Assembly (NCBI GenBank): GCA_015065645.1
Contig: SVPW01000010.1
Span: 1 to 64,000 of the forward strand
Length of the DNA stretch: 64,000 bases
Direction: 5' to 3'
Origin: Oscillospiraceae bacterium
GTDB lineage: Bacteria; Bacillota; Clostridia; Oscillospirales; Acutalibacteraceae
The notes under the pieces were generated by a model, which ran no database searches, had not been told where the DNA came from, and saw only the letters and a program-made list of their open reading frames with translations. A program made the translations under genes and the position numbers. How positions within the stretch are numbered: the first letter of the stretch is position 1; every line of letters starts with the position of its first letter. Of the stretch, positions 59,920 to 64,000 are shown one piece after another.

Positions 59920-61191
59920 ATGAATATTAAAGAGATAAAAAGTAAAATTGCTGAAGGCAGCTTCGATAAAAGCTTTGTAATGCTTTACGATGATGTTGAA
60001 AAAGCAAAAAAACGCTATTCTAAGGCTTGCGATGAATTTGTTAAGCTTTATGGAGATAGGGATAATATCCGTTTGTTTTCTGCTCCGGGTCGTACAGAGA
60101 TAGGTGGAAACCATACCGATCATCAACATGGTTGTGTATTAGCGGGAAGTGTTGATTTAGATGTAATTGCCGTTGTATCCACTAATGATGACGGTGTTGT
60201 ACGTATAAAATCAGAAGGCTATCCAATGGATGAAATTGATCTTGATGATCTTAATATAAATAAAAGTGAAATTGGTCGTGCCGCTTCACTTATTCGTGGT
60301 GTTTGTGCCGCTTTCCGTAATAACGGTTATAATGTTGGCGGTTTTGATGCATATACCACATCCAATGTTTTAAAGGGTTCGGGTCTTTCTTCATCTGCCG
60401 CATTTGAGGTTTTGGTTTCTAATATTCTTAACGGTTTATTTAATGATGCAAAGGTTGATGCTGTATCTATTGCAAAGTTTTCTCAGTTCGCAGAGCGTGA
60501 GTTTTTTGGAAAACCTTGCGGTTTGCTTGACCAAATGGCAAGCTCTGTTGGTGGATTTACTTATGCGGATTTTAATGATCCCGCAAACCCAATCATTGAA
60601 AAAATAGATCTTGATTTGCATGATTTTGGTTTTACTCTTTGTGTTGTTGATACAGGTGGTAATCATGCAGACCTCACCCAGGATTACGCAGATATTACCA
60701 TTGAATGTCGTGAAATAAGCAATTACTTAGGTGTTAATTTCTTGAGAGATGCTGATGAAGATGTATTCCGTGCAGATATTGCCGCAATTCGTTCAAAATG
60801 TGGTGATCGTGCAATCCTTCGTGCTTTCCATTTCTTTAATGAACAACGCCGTGTAGAATGTCAAAGAAGCGCTTTAAAATCAGGTGATTTTTCTGAATTC
60901 TTAAAGTATGTAAATGCCTCGGGCGAATCATCATACAAATTCCTACAAAATCTATATTCTAATTCCAATACCTCTGAGCAAGGTCTTTCTCTTGCTATTG
61001 CGTTAACTCAGGAGTACCTTGATGATTGTGGCGCTTGCCGTGTTCATGGTGGTGGTTTTGCCGGTACAATTCAGTGTTATGTTCCAAACGATGGACTTGA
61101 CGGTTATATTGAAATGATTGAATCTGCTTTTGGTAAAGGCAGTTGCGTACCGCTTAATATTCGTCCTGTAGGCGGATATGAAATAGTATAA
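59920..61191 (+). CDS. galK: Galactokinase
   Basis: GHMP-family kinase. The galactokinase signature is SAPGRTEIGGNHTDHQHG (near residues 51-68), with Gly-Asn where many forms have Gly-Glu; the ATP loop is GSGLSSSAAFEVL near residue 150; the C-terminal GHMP motif is RVHGGGFAGTIQC. Length 423 aa, slightly longer than E. coli GalK because of an N-terminal helical extension (about 40 residues). No other Leloir genes (galT, galE) are near; the mutarotase-like gene 3 kb away is on the other strand. Confidence 0.93.
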   Translation: MNIKEIKSKIAEGSFDKSFVMLYDDVEKAKKRYSKACDEFVKLYGDRDNIRLFSAPGRTEIGGNHTDHQHGCVLAGSVDLDVIAVVSTNDDGVVRIKSEGYPMDEIDLDDLNINKSEIGRAASLIRGVCAAFRNNGYNVGGFDAYTTSNVLKGSGLSSSAAFEVLVSNILNGLFNDAKVDAVSIAKFSQFAEREFFGKPCGLLDQMASSVGGFTYADFNDPANPIIEKIDLDLHDFGFTLCVVDTGGNHADLTQDYADITIECREISNYLGVNFLRDADEDVFRADIAAIRSKCGDRAILRAFHFFNEQRRVECQRSALKSGDFSEFLKYVNASGESSYKFLQNLYSNSNTSEQGLSLAIALTQEYLDDCGACRVHGGGFAGTIQCYVPNDGLDGYIEMIESAFGKGSCVPLNIRPVGGYEIV

Positions 61192-61194
61192 ATT

Positions 61195-61230
61195 AAAACC
61201 TGTTTCGTTAATCACGAAACAGGTTTTTTT
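61195..61230. terminator. Terminator between galK and folT
   Basis: AAAACCTGTTTCG pairs perfectly with CGAAACAGGTTTT (13 bp, 7-base loop), then TTTTT. It serves galK and may also stop the convergent folT transcript. Confidence 0.9.
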
Positions 61231-61781
61231 CAATGAATATACTTGTTTAGATTTTTTTGAAAAACTTTGCGGATTTTACTCTTGTTATGGAATAGTAAGG
61301 TATTAATAACTATTTCTATAATTAACATTAATGTAAATTGAAAAGCACGTCCGCCTAAGAAAAGGAAAAAAGATTCAGGTTTTGTTTTTGAAGATAGGAA
61401 GAAAAAATATAACCAATATGAATTAAGCAATAATGTACCAATTGTTTTATTAATAAAAACGCTTATAACTATGCGTGGTAAAGATGCATTTTTATATAAG
61501 AACAGAGAAGATATGCATGCTACAAATATGTTTGTGATTGTGAATCCGGGGAAATAAGCACCCACAGGAAATAATAAAGCACCTAAAATATCGCCAATAG
61601 CTCCCACAGCTATTGTATAGGGCGTGGGTAAAAATGTTGCAGCAAAGGTTACAGGAATAAAGGATAAACTAATATTGGAATCGGGAACAAAATAGGAAAA
61701 TACCCGTTCTAATATTATATTCATAACAATAAGCAATGCTGTAAGAATGATTAAAAATAATGAATTTTGTTTTTTTGACAT
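61230..61781 (-). CDS. folT: Folate ECF transporter substrate-binding (S) component
   Basis: A 183-aa membrane protein with about six segments that binds folate for an energy-coupling-factor transporter; the shared A/A'/T subunits are elsewhere. ATFLPTPYTIAVGAIGDILG near residues 50-70 and FLGGRAFQFTLMLIIEI near the C-terminus fit the FolT group. The decisive evidence is the tetrahydrofolate riboswitch in its leader. ATG follows GGGAGG, which can be trapped by an upstream CCTCCTT. It is monocistronic and ends at the shared terminator. Confidence 0.88.
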   Translation of the reverse strand: MSKKQNSLFLIILTALLIVMNIILERVFSYFVPDSNISLSFIPVTFAATFLPTPYTIAVGAIGDILGALLFPVGAYFPGFTITNIFVACISSLFLYKNASLPRIVISVFINKTIGTLLLNSYWLYFFFLSSKTKPESFFLFLGGRAFQFTLMLIIEIVINTLLFHNKSKIRKVFQKNLNKYIH

Positions 61782-61788
61782 AATTTTA

Positions 61789-61822
61789 CCTCCCTTTACC
61801 CGTTTTCCGAATAATAAGGAGG
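61789..61822 (-). promoter_or_regulatory. Translation-control stem after the THF riboswitch
   Basis: On the minus strand CCTCCTT (61822-61816) can pair with AAGGGAGG (61796-61789), the folT ribosome binding site, with one bulge. This suggests the aptamer controls translation rather than termination. Confidence 0.55.
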
Positions 61823-61844
61823 TTTTAAAATTCCGTATTATGCG

Positions 61845-61945
61845 GCAGCGGGATGCGGCAAACGAACCGTGGATTTTAAAATATCCTTCGTCTGTACGGC
61901 AACTCCCCGTCCGTACAGCACTTTACGCCCGAAAGCCTACTCTGC
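61845..61945 (-). promoter_or_regulatory. Tetrahydrofolate (THF) riboswitch
   Basis: On the minus strand the element begins GCAGAGTAGGC and closes with CCCGCTGC (P1 GCAG/CTGC). It keeps the conserved GCGTAAAGTG block, a P3 stem CTGTACGG/CCGTACAG, the GGGGAGTTG loop, ACGAAGGAT with a GGAT/ATCC stem, and CGGTTCG...GCCGCATCCCGC. These agree in order and sequence with the THF aptamer found upstream of folT genes. It binds reduced folates and represses uptake when folate is plentiful. Confidence 0.88.
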
Positions 61946-61958
61946 ATTTGATGTTATT

Positions 61959-61986
61959 ATTATAACAAAATTTTATCTGCTGTCAA
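61959..61986 (-). promoter_or_regulatory. SigA-type promoter for the riboswitch-folT transcript
   Basis: On the minus strand TTGACA and TATAAT lie 16 bases apart, and transcription would start 5-10 bases before the aptamer. Confidence 0.8.
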
Positions 61987-62034
61987 GTTTTTTTAATAAA
62001 AAAGAAATTTTCGGCAGTATTGCGTATGATATTG

Positions 62035-62065
62035 AAAAAGACCAAGTCAACGACTTGGTCTTTTT
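62035..62065. terminator. Terminator of the serine tRNA unit
   Basis: AAAAAGACCAAGTC pairs perfectly with GACTTGGTCTTTTT (14 bp, loop AAC); immediately downstream of the tRNA-Ser(GCT) gene on the minus strand. Confidence 0.9.
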
Positions 62066-62066
62066 C

Positions 62067-62156
62067 TGGCGGAGTAGGAGAGATTTGAACTCTCGCGCCG
62101 GTTACCCGACCTACGCCCTTAGCAGGGGCGCCTCGTCACCACTTGAGTACTACTCC
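62067..62156 (-). tRNA. tRNA-Ser (GCT)
   Basis: Minus strand, about 90 bases including encoded CCA. Acceptor GGAGTAG pairs with CTACTCC, discriminator G as in serine tRNAs. Anticodon stem CCCCT/AGGG-type with loop containing GCT, reading AGC/AGU. A long variable arm (GTAGGTCGGGTAACCGGC) marks class II. T arm GAGAG-TTCAAAT-CTCTC is perfect. Part of a two-tRNA transcript with the next gene. Confidence 0.93.
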
Positions 62157-62206
62157 GTGTTCACGTTAAATATTAACTATTAAATTAATCACATATTGAA
62201 AAAGAA

Positions 62207-62293
62207 TGGCGGAGAGGAAGGGATTCGAACCCTTGGCTCTTGCGAGTCACTGGTTTTCAAGACCAGCTCCTTAAACCGCTCGGACACCTCTCC
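62207..62293 (-). tRNA. tRNA-Ser (TGA)
   Basis: Minus strand, about 87 bases with encoded CCA. Acceptor GGAGAGG pairs with CCTCTCC, discriminator G. Anticodon arm CTGGT-CTTGAAA-ACCAG gives TGA, reading UCA and other UCN. The long variable arm (TGACTCGCAAGAGCCA) is class II. T arm AAGGG-TTCGAAT-CCCTT is perfect. Confidence 0.95.
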
Positions 62294-62308
62294 ATTTGCG
62301 ACTTTGCT

Positions 62309-62337
62309 ATTTTAACATAAAGAAATGAAAAAGTCAA
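62309..62337 (-). promoter_or_regulatory. SigA-type promoter for the two serine tRNAs
   Basis: On the minus strand TTGACT and TAAAAT are 17 bases apart, ending 16 bases before the first tRNA. Confidence 0.75.
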
Positions 62338-62573
62338 CACTTGTTTGAAGATTTTAGTAAATTTTTTTATATATGGTTATTATTTTAAGGATTTTAATTA
62401 AAAAATCAATAAAAACGAATAATATGTTTAAAATAAAGCGTGAAGTATAATATTTTTATAAGTATTCAATTTTGTGGTTCGTTATAGCGGAAAACATGCG
62501 TATATTTGTTCAATATAAACAAATATGATACAAAATAATTTTAATGCATTTCGGAAAACCGACAAAAAATCAG
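62338..62573. other. AT-rich intergenic stretch between divergent tRNA and glgB promoters
   Basis: The gap without genes runs from 62294 to 62648; apart from the two promoters I see no ORF of note, no clear hairpin and no repeat array in this central part. Confidence 0.6.
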
Positions 62574-62602
62574 TTGAAATCGACAGTAAAGGGTGGTATA
62601 AT
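62574..62602 (+). promoter_or_regulatory. SigA-type promoter for glgB
   Basis: TTGAAA and TATAAT with a 17-base spacer, about 46 bases before the ATG. Confidence 0.8.
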
Positions 62603-62648
62603 ATATGTGTCAAATTTTGGCCGTTGTTTTGAAAGGCAAGGCATTAAA

Positions 62649-64000
62649 ATGAAGAAATATTTTAAAAATTTTAATAATGAGATTAAAAATGATCTTTATT
62701 TGTATTTGGGTTCCTTTGTTGAAAAAGATTATGTTCATTTTTGTGTATGGGCGCCTAATGCCTTAGCCGTTGATGTTGTGGGTGATTTTAATGGCTGGAA
62801 AACAGGCATTAATCCTCTTGAAAAAATTGATGGTGGTGTTTGGTGCGGCAAGTTTGGCGGTATTAAAGAATTTGATAATTATAAATACGCTGTAACTAAT
62901 AACGATGGTCGTATTGTTTTTAAAAGTGATCCTTTTGCTCGTCATTTTGAAACAGCACCCGGAAATAGTTCTAAAATTTATGCTGAACACAGCTTTAAAT
63001 GGTCTGATGATGAATGGTTTAAAAGGCAAATTGAAAACAGCGTCTATTCTTCACCTGTTAATATATATGAAGTTCATTTAGGTTCTTGGAGGCGTTACGA
63101 AAACGGAAAGTTTTTTGATTATGTAAAGCTTGCTGTGGAGCTTTCTGTTTATGTTAAAAGTATGGGTTACACCCATGTTGAGCTTATGCCTATTATGGAG
63201 CATCCTTATGAAGGCTCTTGGGGATATCAGGTCACAGGCTATTTTGCTCCCACTTCTCGTTACGGTACCCCTGAAGATTTTAAAAAATTCGTCAATATTA
63301 TGCATAAGAATGGTATTGGTGTAATTCTTGATTGGGTTCCTGCGCATTTTCCAAAGGATGAATTTGGTCTTTACCGTTTTGATGGAACACCTTGCTATGA
63401 ATATGCTGATCCTCGTAAAGGTGAACACAAGGAATGGGGTACAGCAGTTTTTGATTACGGAAAACCTGAAGTTATGAGTTTTCTTGTTTCAAACGCTTGC
63501 TTTTGGCTTAAAGAATACCATGTTGACGGGCTTCGTGTTGATGCAGTTGCTTCTATGCTTTATCTTGATTACGGAAGACAAAGCGGTGAATGGATTTGTA
63601 ATTCTTTTGGAGGCCATGAAAATTTAGAAGCTGTTGAGTTATTGAAGCAAATTAATACTGCTGCATTTAAAATCAACCCTAATGCTTTGATAATTGCTGA
63701 AGAATCAACGGCTTGGCCGCTTGTTACAAAACCTTCACAGGATGGCGGTTTGGGATTTAATTTTAAATGGAATATGGGCTGGATGAATGATATGCTTCGT
63801 TATATATCACTTGATCCATTGTTCCGTAAATATAATCATAATTGTTTAACTTTTTCATTTTTTTATGCTTTTTCGGAAAATTATGTCTTACCTATTTCAC
63901 ACGATGAAGTAGTATACGGCAAATTTTCAATGATAAATAAAATGCCCGGAGAATATGAGGCAAAATTTAGTAATTTAAGGGCTTTCTATGCTTATATGAT
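62649..64000 (+). CDS. glgB: 1,4-alpha-glucan branching enzyme, 3' end cut by window
   Basis: Makes alpha-1,6 branches in glycogen. The frame from ATG 62649 (AAAGG upstream) is open to the window end, 450 codons of an expected 620-650. A CBM48 domain comes first ([20 protein letters not shown]), without the extra N1 domain of the E. coli enzyme. The GH13 barrel follows: [20 protein letters not shown] near residue 174, [12 protein letters not shown], the nucleophile Asp298 in [18 protein letters not shown], the acid/base region [10 protein letters not shown] near residue 350, and SHDEVVYGK near 418. The gene suggests glycogen storage, with other glg genes probably downstream. Confidence 0.95.
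   Translation, partial: MKKYFKNFNNEIKNDLYLYLGSFVEKDYVHFCVWAPNALAVDVVGDFNGWKTGINPLEKIDGGVWCGKFGGIKEFDNYKYAVTNNDGRIVFKSDPFARHFETAPGNSSKIYAEHSFKWSDDEWFKRQIENSVYSSPVNIYEVHLGSWRRYENGKFFDYVKLAVELSVYVKSMGYTHVELMPIMEHPYEGSWGYQVTGYFAPTSRYGTPEDFKKFVNIMHKNGIGVILDWVPAHFPKDEFGLYRFDGTPCYEYADPRKGEHKEWGTAVFDYGKPEVMSFLVSNACFWLKEYHVDGLRVDAVASMLYLDYGRQSGEWICNSFGGHENLEAVELLKQINTAAFKINPNALIIAEESTAWPLVTKPSQDGGLGFNFKWNMGWMNDMLRYISLDPLFRKYNHNCLTFSFFYAFSENYVLPISHDEVVYGKFSMINKMPGEYEAKFSNLRAFYAYM

Noticed and set aside
61747-62183. Plus-strand ORFs over the folT leader and tRNA-Ser region
   Set aside because: They lie on the riboswitch and tRNA in antisense, have no ribosome binding site and no recognisable protein features.
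62763-63428. Minus-strand ORFs inside the glgB region
   Set aside because: They are shadows of glgB, which is open to the window edge and has clear GH13 motifs.
1-64000. CRISPR arrays, insertion sequences, prophage, defence or secondary-metabolite clusters
   Set aside because: No repeat-spacer array, transposase, integrase, phage structural gene or defence gene was recognised on either strand; the window is mostly core chromosome.

Overview
The window is 64 kb of AT-rich, gene-dense chromosome from a low-GC Gram-positive bacterium, most likely a gut-type Clostridia of the Oscillospiraceae/Ruminococcaceae group. This rests on gene content and order: the ispA-dxs-tlyA-nadK-argR-recN block, miaB-ricA-mutS-mutL-miaA, ylmE-sepF-ylmH-divIVA-lspA-rluD, phoH-ybeY-era-recO, sporulation genes (ylbJ, yqfC, yqfD and a SigH-type sigma factor), a two-gene transketolase, and frequent TTG/GTG starts behind strong GGAGG ribosome binding sites. 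I saw no transposon, prophage or CRISPR array.

Layout. 1-7.6 kb: isoprenoid, NAD kinase, arginine repressor, DNA repair and tyrS operon. 7.6-11.6 kb: a zinc-ribbon protein, a P-loop kinase, uvrB and a SigH-like sigma factor. 11.6-12.1 kb: a tRNA-like element with no normal anticodon arm, in front of a small zinc-ribbon gene. 12.1-27.5 kb: fifteen co-directional genes without an internal terminator, covering tRNA modification, mismatch repair, cell division, lipoprotein processing and transketolase. 27.5-30.4 kb: a small cysteine protein and sporulation membrane genes. 30.4-36.7 kb: phoH, ybeY, era, a yqzL-like gene, recO, mutS2 and a deoxyinosine glycosylase. 36.7-37.8 kb: an unrecognised protein followed in frame, after one stop codon, by an orphan winged helix. 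37.9-40.7 kb: a polar amino acid ABC transporter with a YerC/HisR (TrpR-like) regulator. 40.7-43.6 kb: proBAC on the minus strand. 43.7-52.0 kb: a complete histidine operon, hisZGDCBHAFIEK. 52-58.6 kb: accessory genes, including a tandem pair of PHP proteins of which one has lost its metal ligands, and a DnaB-like ATPase whose P-loop lysine is replaced by leucine. 58.7-61.2 kb: ackA and galactokinase. 61.2-62.3 kb: a folate ECF transporter gene behind a tetrahydrofolate riboswitch, then two serine tRNAs. 62.6 kb to the end: glgB, cut by the window edge.

The strongest regulatory story is histidine. The palindrome ACTTTA-N6-TAAAGT occurs at least three times: once between the promoter and start codon of the his operon, once exactly in the -35/-10 spacer of the ABC transporter promoter, and once 84 bp upstream of that. 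The transporter operon ends with the TrpR-like regulator gene, so the likely circuit is a histidine-responsive repressor controlling histidine synthesis, uptake and its own gene. Most of the window is core genome. The least explained parts are the tRNA-like leader, the in-frame stop before the orphan winged helix, the degenerate PHP and DnaB-like proteins, and several perfect inverted repeats at promoters.
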